Assembly (NCBI GenBank): GCA_902788315.1
Contig: CADAJS010000019.1
Coordinates: 1 to 52,628 of the forward strand
Origin: an uncultured Bacteroidales bacterium
GTDB lineage: Bacteria > Bacteroidota > Bacteroidia > Bacteroidales > Bacteroidaceae
DNA length: 52,628 nt
Direction of reading: 5' to 3'
Shown here: piece by piece, positions 42,044-50,346 of the stretch
Layout: each line of letters starts with the position of its first letter
How positions within the stretch are numbered: the stretch's first letter is position 1
Position numbers and translations under genes: made by a program
Notes under the pieces: model-generated
Told to the model about the DNA's origin: nothing
Seen by the model: the letters and a program-made list of their open reading frames with translations, nothing else
Databases searched by the model: none

Positions 42044-42886
42044 ATGAAAAAGTTATTTGCAATTGTTGCGATGGTTGCCGCTTGCTCTTTCTGGGCAACA
42101 ACATCTGCAGTGGCACAGGAAGAAGCCGAGGCTGTTGATGTAACAGCTGTCGAGGAAGCCGACACCACAGCCGTAGACTCTATGGCTGAAGAAGAGACCG
42201 CCGAGGCTGCCGCTCCCATCGTGGAAGAGGAGAACGAAGGTGTCTTCAAGACTCTGAAGACAAAGTATATCGAGGGTGGCGCAGGCTTTATGTCCCTCGT
42301 TGCCATCGCCCTCGTGCTGGGTCTGGCATTCTGTATCGAGCGCGTTGTGTACCTGAGCCTCGCTCAGATCAACACCCGTAAGTTCACTGCTGAGCTGGCC
42401 GACCTGGTAGCTAAAGGCAAGGTGGCAGAAGCAATCGAGAAGGCTAAGGGCACGCGTGGTCCCGTGGCACAGGTGAGCCGCAAGGCACTGGAGTGCCTCG
42501 ATAGCAACGACCGCAACGACATCGGCACCATCGAGCGTACGATTAATATGGAAGCTGAGGTTCAGGGTACATACCTTGAGGAGAACTGCTCCTGGATTAC
42601 CCTCTTTATCGCCATGGCTCCGTCTCTGGGATTCTTGGGTACGGTGATCGGTATGGTGATGGCCTTCGACGACATCCAGCGTGCAGGCGATATCAGCCCG
42701 ACCGTTGTGGCTGGCGGTATGAAGGTTGCCCTTATCACCACTATCTTCGGTATTATCGTTGCCCTGATTCTTCAGGTGTTCTACAACTACATTCTGTCGA
42801 AGGTTGAGGCTCTGACCAGTAACATGGAAGAGGCTGCACAGGACCTGCTGGTTATGTGCGTGAAGTCTGACAAGTGCAAGAAGTAA
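42044..42886 (+). CDS. exbB: MotA/TolQ/ExbB proton channel family protein
   Basis: 280 residues. Has a cleavable signal peptide (MKKLFAIVAMVAACSFWATTSAVA) and an acidic periplasmic stretch rich in Glu/Ala (about 25-65) before three membrane segments: SLVAIALVLGLAFCIERVVYL, WITLFIAMAPSLGFLGTVIG and VALITTIFGIIVALILQVFY. The acidic extension is typical for Bacteroidetes ExbB. It forms the proton-driven motor that energises TonB. First gene of a four-gene operon with two ExbD-type genes. Confidence 0.93.
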   Translation: MKKLFAIVAMVAACSFWATTSAVAQEEAEAVDVTAVEEADTTAVDSMAEEETAEAAAPIVEEENEGVFKTLKTKYIEGGAGFMSLVAIALVLGLAFCIERVVYLSLAQINTRKFTAELADLVAKGKVAEAIEKAKGTRGPVAQVSRKALECLDSNDRNDIGTIERTINMEAEVQGTYLEENCSWITLFIAMAPSLGFLGTVIGMVMAFDDIQRAGDISPTVVAGGMKVALITTIFGIIVALILQVFYNYILSKVEALTSNMEEAAQDLLVMCVKSDKCKK

Positions 42887-42916
42887 GTTATAACCGATTA
42901 CAAAAGCGAGAGAATT

Positions 42917-43405
42917 ATGAAAGTTGAGAAAGTTTCCAAGATGGCTCTGTACATCTGTGTCGGAATTATCTTAGTCTGCTTCGCTTTGTTCTTGACGGTC
43001 GGCTATGATAATCCCACAGGTAGCTACAATGAGCCCAAACTGACGGATGTCATCATGTGGTTGATGTATGCCTTGGCTGTGGTCACGGCACTGCTCACCA
43101 TCTGGAGTGTTATCACAGGAATCCAGAACAGCAAAGGCGTGGATTCAGCTGCATCGACGGGTGTGCCTGGCGGCAAGATTGCTGTCTGCACAATAGTCCT
43201 TCTCGTTGTGGCATTCGTGATAGGCTATTTCTGCGGTATGGGCGAGACTGACTTTACTGCAGCCGACGGTACGGTGACAACAGCACCCTGGGTTACTGTC
43301 GTTGATGCATTCTGTGTGGCCATCGGCATCCTGTTTGTGGCTGCTGTTGCAGCTGTGGGCATCAGCATGACCGGCGTTCTTACGAAGAGTGCCATCAAGA
43401 AGTAA
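42917..43405 (+). CDS. Four-helix inner-membrane protein of the exbB-exbD operon
   Basis: 162 residues with four membrane segments (about 10-28, 44-66, 87-107, 126-152). Not a recognised enzyme; no charged catalytic motif. It sits 30 bases after exbB and 45 before the first exbD in the same direction. It may be a motor accessory subunit; that is inference from position only. Confidence 0.7.
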   Translation: MKVEKVSKMALYICVGIILVCFALFLTVGYDNPTGSYNEPKLTDVIMWLMYALAVVTALLTIWSVITGIQNSKGVDSAASTGVPGGKIAVCTIVLLVVAFVIGYFCGMGETDFTAADGTVTTAPWVTVVDAFCVAIGILFVAAVAAVGISMTGVLTKSAIKK

Positions 43406-43450
43406 GTGAGAGAGACGAAAAAAGACGCAAAGTATTAAACTGTGTAAGAT

Positions 43451-44068
43451 ATGGCAAAGAAGAAAAGGAAAGTGCCAGGCTTGAACGGTAGTTCTATGGC
43501 AGATATTTCTTTTACGCTGCTGATCTTCTTCCTGATTACGACCTCGATGGACACGGACATGGGTCTGGCTCGTCGTCTGCCCAAACCACCTGAAGAGAAT
43601 CAGGAGGACCAGATTATGGATATCAAGGCCCGCAATATTCTGTATGTACGCATGAACGCTGCCGGTGAACTCTGGATACAGGACGAAGCCCAAGGCGGTG
43701 GCACGGTGGACATCAGTGCACTGAAGACCAAGGTGCTGCGTAATCGAGTGAAGGAATTTGTGAAGAACGAGCAGAACCTGAGCAAGCTTCCCGAGAAACA
43801 CGTGAAGAATATCGACCTTCTGGGTCAGTGTTTCGTGACGGACAAGCATGTGGTATCCGTGCAGACCGACCGCGGTACGCCCTACGATACCTACTTCCAG
43901 GTCCAGAACGAATTGGTGGCCGCCTATAATGAGCTCCGTAACGAGTTGGCCAAGCAGAAGTTCGGTCGTGAGTACCAGTATCTGAAGGATGATGAAAAGG
44001 CTGCTATACGCGCCTACTATCCCCAGAACATCTCCGAGGCAGAACCTAAAAAGTATGGAGGAAACTAA
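43451..44068 (+). CDS. exbD: ExbD/TolR-family biopolymer transport protein, long form
   Basis: 205 residues. N-terminal membrane anchor with the key Asp in SSMADISFTLLIFFLITTSM (about 15-34), after a Lys-rich start (MAKKKRKVPGL). The periplasmic part is longer than usual ExbD (typical ~140 residues), with extra sequence between strands. The conserved Asp couples proton flow. Followed two bases later by a second exbD. Confidence 0.9.
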   Translation: MAKKKRKVPGLNGSSMADISFTLLIFFLITTSMDTDMGLARRLPKPPEENQEDQIMDIKARNILYVRMNAAGELWIQDEAQGGGTVDISALKTKVLRNRVKEFVKNEQNLSKLPEKHVKNIDLLGQCFVTDKHVVSVQTDRGTPYDTYFQVQNELVAAYNELRNELAKQKFGREYQYLKDDEKAAIRAYYPQNISEAEPKKYGGN

Positions 44069-44070
44069 CT

Positions 44071-44529
44071 ATGGCAGGATTTAAAAGAAAGAAAAGCCGC
44101 GAGGTGCCTGAGATGAATACCTCATCTCTGCCCGACCTGATTTTCTCCATTCTGTTCTTCTTCATGATTGTTACCACGATGCGTGAGGTGACACTGAAAG
44201 TGAAGTTCACTGTACCGCAGGGTACTGAATTGGAGAAACTGGAAAAGAAGTCTGTGGTATCGTTCATCTACGTGGGTCCTCCTACGGATCAGCTCCGTGC
44301 ACAGTTCGGTAGCGGCTCGCGTATCCAGCTCAACGACCGCTATGCCGAACCTCGTGAGGTGATGGATTTTGTGGCTGCCGAGCGCCAGGGAATGACCAAT
44401 CAGGCTGAGCAGGTGATGTCCATCAAGGCTGATCAGCGCACACAGATGGGTATCATTACCGACATCAAGGAAGTGCTGCGTAAGTCATGGGCTCTGCGCA
44501 TTAACTACTCTGCTACACACCGCAACTAA
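44071..44529 (+). CDS. exbD: ExbD/TolR-family biopolymer transport protein, short form
   Basis: 152 residues. MAGFKRKKSREVPEMNTSSL then PDLIFSILFFFMIVTTM with the membrane Asp, and a compact periplasmic domain (SVVSFIYVGPPTDQLRAQFG to ITDIKEVLRKSWALRINYSA). Standard length. Two different ExbD proteins behind one ExbB is typical for Bacteroidetes. A terminator follows at 44557. Confidence 0.92.
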   Translation: MAGFKRKKSREVPEMNTSSLPDLIFSILFFFMIVTTMREVTLKVKFTVPQGTELEKLEKKSVVSFIYVGPPTDQLRAQFGSGSRIQLNDRYAEPREVMDFVAAERQGMTNQAEQVMSIKADQRTQMGIITDIKEVLRKSWALRINYSATHRN

Positions 44530-44556
44530 GGGAGATTTTCCCTGCGTTACATAGAG

Positions 44557-44598
44557 AAGGGGGGTGGTTCACACACAACGTGAACCGCCCCCTTTCTG
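44557..44598 (+). terminator. Intrinsic terminator of the exbB-exbD operon
   Basis: Long stem AAGGGGGGTGGTTCAC/GTGAACCGCCCCCTTT (one G-T wobble in the middle) with a seven-base loop, then TCTGTTAT, 28 bases after the exbD stop. Confidence 0.8.
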
Positions 44599-44911
44599 TT
44601 ATACTCTTGGCCTATGTCTCCTTTCAGCCTGAATCGGTCATAGACACCTATGTGCTAAATGGGACTTCTTTCTGTTCTCTGTCTCGTCACTTTTCGGTTA
44701 CAATGGAACCCCATCCAAGCCCTCAAAGTTGGCAGGACATCTGCTCAAAAATATTCGTTTCAAGTATCGGATGCATATAGTGCCTGTTTTTCAATCAGAA
44801 AACGGATTGATATATATGCCGAGATAAAAGATTTTCGGGTTTATCTCTTGTCGCTTTGCTGCAGTCGGCTGTTCCCGTTCGGCCTAATCCGCGAAAAAAT
44901 TCTTCTTTTTC
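44599..44911. other. Gene-free stretch upstream of the lrp promoter
   Basis: About 310 bases after the exbD terminator. No gene or structured RNA is recognisable. An open frame joins the lrp frame from 44659 but carries no family similarity before MTNSHIDSLDQ. Confidence 0.4.
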
Positions 44912-44942
44912 TTGCTTCTTCTCTCGCTTCTTCGTATCTTTG
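44912..44942 (+). promoter_or_regulatory. Promoter of the lrp-folA-thyA unit
   Basis: TTG - 20 bases - TATCTTTG, a full Bacteroidetes match, 19 bases before the lrp ATG. Confidence 0.7.
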
Positions 44943-44961
44943 TGTGCGTAAATCCTATATT

Positions 44962-45438
44962 ATGACTAACTCACATATCGATTCTTTGGACCAGAAGATT
45001 CTGTCCATGATTGCAGACAATGCGCGTGTGCCATTCCTTGAAGTGGCCAGAGCATGTAATGTCTCGGGAGCTGCCATTCACCAACGTATCCAGAAACTGA
45101 CGCAACAGGGGGTGATCAAGGGTTCCCAGTTTATCTTTGACCCCGAGACGCTGGGCTATGAGACATGCGCCTTCGTGGGTCTGTACCTGAAGGATCCCTC
45201 CGACTTTGATCGTGTAGTGGAAGCCCTGCGTGCTATCCCTGAGGTGGTGGAATGCCATTATACTACGGGCGGGTATGACATGTTCATCAAGATATATGCC
45301 CGTAACAACCATCACATGCTCAGCATCATCCATGACAAGCTGCAACCGCTGGGCCTCCAGCGCTCGGAGACCATCATCTCCTTCCACGAGGCAATCAAGC
45401 GTCAATTCCCCGTGCCCAATAATCCTGCCGACGAATGA
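44962..45438 (+). CDS. Lrp/AsnC-family transcriptional regulator
   Basis: 158 residues from the ATG at 44962. N-terminal helix-turn-helix (LDQKILSMIADNARVPFLEV through VSGAAIHQRIQKLTQQGVIK) and C-terminal RAM ligand-binding domain (ETCAFVGLYLKDPSDFDRVV, VECHYTTGGYDMFIKIYARN). Likely senses an amino acid; target not known. Its stop overlaps the folA ATG by four bases, so folate genes are cotranslated with it. Confidence 0.92.
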   Translation: MTNSHIDSLDQKILSMIADNARVPFLEVARACNVSGAAIHQRIQKLTQQGVIKGSQFIFDPETLGYETCAFVGLYLKDPSDFDRVVEALRAIPEVVECHYTTGGYDMFIKIYARNNHHMLSIIHDKLQPLGLQRSETIISFHEAIKRQFPVPNNPADE

Positions 45439-45932
45439 TCAGCATCATTGCCGCAGTGGCTCGCAACGGTGCCATCGGTTACGATAACCGCCTAATCTAT
45501 TGGCTCCCCGATGATCTCCGTCGTTTCAAGGCCTTGACCACTGGTCACACCATCGTCATGGGGCGTCGCACGTTCGAGTCGCTGCCCAAGGGCGCCTTGC
45601 CCAATCGTCGGAACATCGTGCTCTCGCGCAGCGGTTTTTCCCCCGAGGGTGCCGAGGTCTTCCCCTCGCTCGACGAGGCCTTGTGTGCATCGGCTGCTGA
45701 CGATGAGGTCTTCATCATCGGCGGTGCCAGCCTATATGCCCAGGCTCTCCCTGTGGCCGACCGCCTTTGTCTGACTGAGATTGACGACACTCCGTCCCAG
45801 GCCGACGTCTTCTTCCCTCCCTTCTCTGCCGACGAGTGGACTGTAGCCGCCTCGGAAGAGCATCCGGCCGATGAACGTCATGCCTTCCCCTTCCGCTTTG
45901 TCGACTACATCCGTAAACACGAACAATCATGA
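45435..45932 (+). CDS. folA: Dihydrofolate reductase
   Basis: 165 residues. Opening [20 protein letters not shown] with the WLPDD segment (Asp for substrate) and [11 protein letters not shown], then [13 protein letters not shown] for NADPH binding, as in chromosomal DHFR. Regenerates tetrahydrofolate used up by ThyA. Placed between lrp and thyA with ATGA overlaps on both sides. Confidence 0.95.
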   Translation: MISIIAAVARNGAIGYDNRLIYWLPDDLRRFKALTTGHTIVMGRRTFESLPKGALPNRRNIVLSRSGFSPEGAEVFPSLDEALCASAADDEVFIIGGASLYAQALPVADRLCLTEIDDTPSQADVFFPPFSADEWTVAASEEHPADERHAFPFRFVDYIRKHEQS

Positions 45933-46726
45933 AGCAATATCAGGACCTGCTGCAACGTATCCTCTCAGAGGGGGTGCAGAAGACCGACCGTACCGGTACA
46001 GGCACACTCAGTGTCTTCGGTCATCAGATGCGCTTTGACCTTTCTCAGGGCTTCCCACTGCTCACGACGAAGAAGCTCCATCTGAAGTCCATCATCTACG
46101 AACTGCTCTGGTTCCTGCAGGGCGACACCAATGTGCGCTATCTTCAGGAGCATGGTGTACGTATCTGGAACGAGTGGGCCGACCCCGTGACTGGCGACCT
46201 TGGCCCGGTCTATGGCCACCAATGGCGTTCCTGGCCCGACTATCGTGGCGGAACCATCGACCAGATTTCTCAGGTCGTCAATCTCATCCAGCATCATCCC
46301 GATTCGCGTCGCATGATGGTGTCGGCCTGGAATCCTGCCGAGGTGGACCAGATGGCGCTCCCTCCTTGCCACTGTCTCTTCCAGTTCTATGTGGCCGAAG
46401 GGCGGCTCTCCCTGCAGCTCTATCAGCGTTCGGCCGATACCTTCCTGGGTGTCCCCTTCAATATCGCATCCTACGCCCTGCTGTGCATGATGATGGCCCA
46501 GGTGTGTGGCCTCCAGCCCGGCGAGTTTGTCCACACTACGGGCGATACACATCTCTATCTGAACCATCTCGAGCAGGCTCGGCTGCAGCTCACCCGTGAG
46601 CCGCGTCCGTTGCCACGCATGGTCATCAATCCCGATGTGCCAGATATTTTCTCCTTCCATTACGAGGACTTCCAGCTCGAGGGTTACGATCCTTGGCCGC
46701 ATATCAAGGCCGAAGTGAGCGTGTAG
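45929..46726 (+). CDS. thyA: Thymidylate synthase
   Basis: 265 residues. Makes dTMP from dUMP and methylene-tetrahydrofolate. The catalytic Cys lies in [12 protein letters not shown] (about 147), with [20 protein letters not shown] and the start [12 protein letters not shown] intact. The ATG overlaps the folA stop. Order folA-thyA is the reverse of the more common thyA-folA. Confidence 0.97.
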   Translation: MKQYQDLLQRILSEGVQKTDRTGTGTLSVFGHQMRFDLSQGFPLLTTKKLHLKSIIYELLWFLQGDTNVRYLQEHGVRIWNEWADPVTGDLGPVYGHQWRSWPDYRGGTIDQISQVVNLIQHHPDSRRMMVSAWNPAEVDQMALPPCHCLFQFYVAEGRLSLQLYQRSADTFLGVPFNIASYALLCMMMAQVCGLQPGEFVHTTGDTHLYLNHLEQARLQLTREPRPLPRMVINPDVPDIFSFHYEDFQLEGYDPWPHIKAEVSV

Positions 46727-46770
46727 GGGGAGTTCAGAGTCCAGAGTTCATAGTTCAGAGTTCATAGTTT

Positions 46771-48177
46771 GTGCCGGTGAATTTACCTTCCGACTTCCTC
46801 TCGCTTATGTGCCAGCAACTGGGCGAGGCACCGGCCAAGGCATTGTGTGATGCCCTGTGCTCCACAGAGCCTTCTGTGTCTGTTCGGCTCAATCCGTGGA
46901 AGGGTGTGGAGGTGCGTGCCGCGCTTTCCGCTGCTTCCTCACCCTCCGCTGTGTCCTCCCTCTCTGCTCCCGTGCCGTGGTGCCCCGATGCTTATTATCT
47001 TCCGGAGCGCCCCGCCTTTACCTTCGACCCTCAGCTCCATGCTGGTGCCTATTATGTACAGGAAGCCTCGTCGATGTTCCTCGCTCAGGCGATAATTCGC
47101 TATATGTCATCGGCTTCTGTGGTTCTCGACCTCTGTGCTGCTCCTGGTGGTAAGAGCACGCTGCTCCGTACCCTGTTGCCCGACGGCGCGTTGCTCGTCA
47201 GCAACGAACCCGTGGCCCGCCGCGCTCAGGTCCTTGCCGAGAATATGACCAAGTGGGGCCATCCCTCTACCCTCGTTACCCAGAACTTTCCTGCCGACTT
47301 TTCTCCTCTCCGCCACGTATTTGACGTCATCGTGGCCGACGTACCCTGTTCCGGCGAAGGCATGTTCCGCAAGGATGCCGAGGCAGTGGGCGAGTGGAGC
47401 ATGCAGAACGTGCTGATGTGCCAGGAGCGCCAGCGCAGCATCCTCGCCGATGTGTGGCCCGCCCTGAAGCCCGGTGGCCTGCTGGTCTATAGTACATGCA
47501 CCTTCAATCGTTTCGAGGACGAGGATAATGTGGACTGGATCTGCCGCGAACTGGGTGCCGAGGTGCTGGATATTCCATGCAATGAGGCGTGGGGTGTCAC
47601 CGGCCATTATCACTTTCTGCCTGGCACGACGCGTGGCGAGGGCTTCTTCCTCTCGCTTTTGCGTAAGTCTGACGGCGAGCCGCTTAAGCCTGCCGCTGCG
47701 GTGAGAGAACGCCGTCCGAAGCCTGGGCGCGAGCCTGCATTTCCTGCTGCGCTGTGCTCCTGGGTGCGGGGCGAGTTCGATTTCCTGGTCGAGTCCGATA
47801 CCGCCATTGCCTTTCCTTCGTCTTATGCTTTGCTGCGTCCCTTGCTCCGTCGCCATCTGCATGTGTTGGCCGAGGGTGTCTGCCTGGCCGAACTCAAGGG
47901 ACGCGACTGGCAGCCGGCCCATTCCTTGGCCATGAGTAGCGCCCTCGTGCGCGGCACCTTCCCCGAGGCCGTACTTACGTACGACGAGGCTCTCGCCTAT
48001 TTGCGTCGCGAGGCCGTCTCTGTCTCCGCTCCCCGTGGCCATGTGCTTGTCACCTTCCGCGGGCTCCCGTTGGGCTTTGTCAAGAATCTTGGGTCGCGTG
48101 CCAACAACCTGTATCCCGCCGAATGGCGCATCCGCTCTGGCTTCACCACCCCCTTTGTGCTTTCCGTCTCCATATAG
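46771..48177 (+). CDS. rsmF: NOL1/NOP2/Sun-family rRNA cytosine-C5 methyltransferase (RsmF-like)
   Basis: 468 residues from a GTG (46771). SAM-binding DLCAAPGGKSTLLRTLL, catalytic Cys motifs DVPCSGEGMFRKD and VYSTCTFNRFEDEDN, and a C-terminal extension (from about 290) typical of RsmF/YebU. Methylates a cytosine in 16S rRNA. A short Ala/Ser/Pro-rich insert (SAASSPSAVSSLSAPVPW) lies near 52-70. Preceded by a simple direct repeat AGAGTTCATAGTTC. Confidence 0.88.
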   Translation: MPVNLPSDFLSLMCQQLGEAPAKALCDALCSTEPSVSVRLNPWKGVEVRAALSAASSPSAVSSLSAPVPWCPDAYYLPERPAFTFDPQLHAGAYYVQEASSMFLAQAIIRYMSSASVVLDLCAAPGGKSTLLRTLLPDGALLVSNEPVARRAQVLAENMTKWGHPSTLVTQNFPADFSPLRHVFDVIVADVPCSGEGMFRKDAEAVGEWSMQNVLMCQERQRSILADVWPALKPGGLLVYSTCTFNRFEDEDNVDWICRELGAEVLDIPCNEAWGVTGHYHFLPGTTRGEGFFLSLLRKSDGEPLKPAAAVRERRPKPGREPAFPAALCSWVRGEFDFLVESDTAIAFPSSYALLRPLLRRHLHVLAEGVCLAELKGRDWQPAHSLAMSSALVRGTFPEAVLTYDEALAYLRREAVSVSAPRGHVLVTFRGLPLGFVKNLGSRANNLYPAEWRIRSGFTTPFVLSVSI

Positions 48178-48241
48178 CATCGCCCCCTCCGATCATCGGG
48201 CTGCAGGTTACGAAAATGTAATAATACTGTAATACAGAATC

Positions 48242-48273
48242 TTTGCGGGTTTGTGAATCGGTGCTTAATTTTG
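48242..48273 (+). promoter_or_regulatory. Promoter of the CDP-alcohol transferase/GtrA pair
   Basis: TTTG - 20 bases - TAATTTTG; the ATG at 48325 is about 50 bases downstream. Confidence 0.65.
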
Positions 48274-48324
48274 CATGCTGAAAGTCCCTGTGAGCTTTCG
48301 GATATGTAAAAATATGCATGAATT

Positions 48325-49032
48325 ATGGAACGAGTACAGTCGGTCAGAATACAGACCTCGATATTAAATGATGCAGAGCGAAAGGCACTGGTGTGGATGG
48401 CACGGCGTGCCCCCCGTTGGGTGAGCAGCGATATAATGACATGGTTGGGTGTCTTCGGAGCCTTCCTCTGCGGTGCCGGATTCGTACTTACCCACCGGCA
48501 TATCCTGTGGCTGTGGCTGGCCATAGGCGGATTGTTCCTAAACTGGCTGGGCGACTCCATGGACGGGACCATTGCGCGAGTGCGCAATCAGCAGCGTCCC
48601 CTCTACGGCTACTACCTTGACCACAATGTCGATATGATCTGCGAGTTCTTCATCTTCATTGGCCTTGGTCTTTCGTCAATCGCCCATCTCTCCCTGGCCC
48701 TGCTGGCCTATGTGTTGTATCTGACCCTGACGGTGTATGTGAACATCAACGCCCACCTGAAGAACGAGTTCCGCCTCACCTATGGCAAGCTTGGTCCTAC
48801 GGAGCTCCGGCTGGCCATCGTCATCATTTGTCTGCTCTACATGTACGTCCCCTTCTTCCTCACCTTCCAGGGTCATGCCCAGGTGTGGGTGTGGAGCTTC
48901 TCCTACGGACTCTTTGACATCCTGGGCGCGGGCATTTGCCTGACAATGATGGTGATGTATCTGGTGTATTTTGTGAAGGATGCCAAGTGGTTTGCCGAGC
49001 GCGACCCGCTGATCAAGCATTCCGATGAATAG
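48325..49032 (+). CDS. CDP-alcohol phosphatidyltransferase family protein
   Basis: 235 residues, about six membrane segments. The family motif is complete: GDSMDGTIARVRNQ followed by GYYLDHNVDMI (the D-G-x2-A-R ... G-x3-D-x3-D pattern). It joins a CDP-activated lipid to an alcohol; the alcohol cannot be told. It overlaps a GtrA-like gene by eight bases, suggesting the pair makes and moves a lipid-linked group. PgsA or PssA roles cannot be excluded, though length and context do not favour either. Confidence 0.85.
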   Translation: MERVQSVRIQTSILNDAERKALVWMARRAPRWVSSDIMTWLGVFGAFLCGAGFVLTHRHILWLWLAIGGLFLNWLGDSMDGTIARVRNQQRPLYGYYLDHNVDMICEFFIFIGLGLSSIAHLSLALLAYVLYLTLTVYVNINAHLKNEFRLTYGKLGPTELRLAIVIICLLYMYVPFFLTFQGHAQVWVWSFSYGLFDILGAGICLTMMVMYLVYFVKDAKWFAERDPLIKHSDE

Positions 49033-49477
49033 TCGTCTTCTCTGTCCTCTCGTCCGGCGCTATCTCAAGTTCCTGGCCTCCACGCTGGCTGGGACGGCTG
49101 TGGATATGCTGGTACTCTGGCTGTGTGCCGACGTGTTGCTGCCCGACACTTATGGGATGAAGTACGTCGTTTCTCCGTGCATCTCCTTCGAATGTGCCGT
49201 GGTCACCAATTTCACCCTCGCTTTCTTCTACGTCTGGCCCGACCGCGTCTCCTCCCCCTCGCCTCGCAGCTATCTGCGCCATCTCGCGGGTTACAATCTC
49301 TCCTGCATCGGTGCCTTCTTGGTGAAGCTGCTCCTGCTCCTCCTCTTCGAGCGCCTGTTCCATTGGCATGTGTTGCTCTGCAATGTGGTGGCCCTCTGCT
49401 TCTCCGGGATCATCAACTTCCTGATGAACGAGCGTATCATCTTTGCCCGGTCGGGGCACAGAGTAGGTCGCTCCTGA
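49025..49477 (+). CDS. GtrA-family membrane protein
   Basis: 150 residues with four membrane helices (FLASTLAGTAVDMLVLWLCA; ISFECAVVTNFTLAFFYVW; FLVKLLLLLLFERLF; VVALCFSGIINFLMNERIIF). GtrA proteins are linked to export of lipid-linked sugars. It starts eight bases inside the CDP-alcohol transferase gene. Last plus-strand gene before a convergent junction. Confidence 0.85.
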   Translation: MNSRLLCPLVRRYLKFLASTLAGTAVDMLVLWLCADVLLPDTYGMKYVVSPCISFECAVVTNFTLAFFYVWPDRVSSPSPRSYLRHLAGYNLSCIGAFLVKLLLLLLFERLFHWHVLLCNVVALCFSGIINFLMNERIIFARSGHRVGRS

Positions 49478-49543
49478 CCGTGCCGCCGGGTCATTTCTTC
49501 CGTATCGGATTTGTCGTTTTTTCCCCTAATGTGCTCCTACTGG

Positions 49544-49607
49544 TTTTCCCACGTGTGGGAAAATGTCACGCAACACGTTGCAACGGGTTTTCCCACACGT
49601 GGGAAAA
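49544..49607. repeat. Inverted pair of 20-bp palindromes with a third palindrome between them
   Basis: TTTTCCCACGTGTGGGAAAA (49544-49563) and its exact reverse complement (49588-49607) flank GCAAC-AC-GTTGC (49570-49581). Same core as at 13614. Lies between the ends of the GtrA gene and the TlpA-like gene, which converge. Confidence 0.9.
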
Positions 49608-49637
49608 TTCGTAGCAGCGTGCTGCGTTTTCGGAAGC

Positions 49638-50318
49638 TTATCGCGGCAGGCGAGGACGGAGGGCACCATCCTCGTCAATCTCATAATCCCTCGGGTCAAA
49701 GGGCTTCTCGGAAGGTTTTGGCTTGGCTACCTTCTCCAGCGCCCTCTCCATCCGCGAGGAGAGCACGGTGCCCAGTGCCACCCGGCCGTCCGGGCTGATG
49801 AGGTAGAGCGAGGGAATCCACTTCACGCCGTAGGCTGCGGCGATCTCCGTATCGTGGAACTTGCGCAGCTCGCTGGCCTGGGGGTAGGGGATGGCATACT
49901 GTTCCACTGCTTTCTTCCATGCCTCGCGGTCGGTGTCGAACGAGATAGCGGCAAAGGCTATGCCTCGGTCGTGGTATGTCTCGTAGAGACGCTGGATGTT
50001 CGGCACGTCCTGGCGACAGTCTGGGCACCATGATGCCCAGAAGTCCAGCACCAGCCACTTTCCGCCGAAGTCGCTCAGTCGCAGGGTGTCGCCCGTGAGT
50101 GTGGGCAGGGCAAATTCGGGAGCCGCCGTGCCGGGGCGCAGCATCTCGGTGGCATACTTGAGGTCCAGCGAGTCCTCGTCCAGCGTGTCCAGCTGGAGTG
50201 CGGCCAGCGGGTCGGGCTTTTCCTCGGGGGCGGGTGGCGCTTGCTGCGGTTTTTGCATACAGGCTGCCAGGGTCGTCGTGACGACGACGAGCAGCATGGG
50301 AATCGTGTGTCTCTTCAT
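49638..50318 (-). CDS. TlpA-like thioredoxin-fold lipoprotein
   Basis: 226 residues. Lipobox TLAAC (Cys about 20), a Pro/Glu-rich linker, then a thioredoxin/AhpC-type domain with the WCPDC redox centre (about 96-100) and IPSLYLISPDG with the cis-Pro. Probably a periplasmic thiol-disulfide reductase anchored to a membrane. The C-terminal ~25 residues are charged and outside the fold. Followed on the same strand (upstream) by two other exported proteins. Confidence 0.88.
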   Translation of the reverse strand: MKRHTIPMLLVVVTTTLAACMQKPQQAPPAPEEKPDPLAALQLDTLDEDSLDLKYATEMLRPGTAAPEFALPTLTGDTLRLSDFGGKWLVLDFWASWCPDCRQDVPNIQRLYETYHDRGIAFAAISFDTDREAWKKAVEQYAIPYPQASELRKFHDTEIAAAYGVKWIPSLYLISPDGRVALGTVLSSRMERALEKVAKPKPSEKPFDPRDYEIDEDGALRPRLPR

Positions 50319-50346
50319 CTCTTTCTCTGGTTTCGGGTTGTTTGTC

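Noticed and set aside
44659..44961. N-terminal extension of the Lrp protein
   Set aside because: No family similarity, and the promoter at 44912 lies inside it; the start at 44962 fits Lrp proteins.
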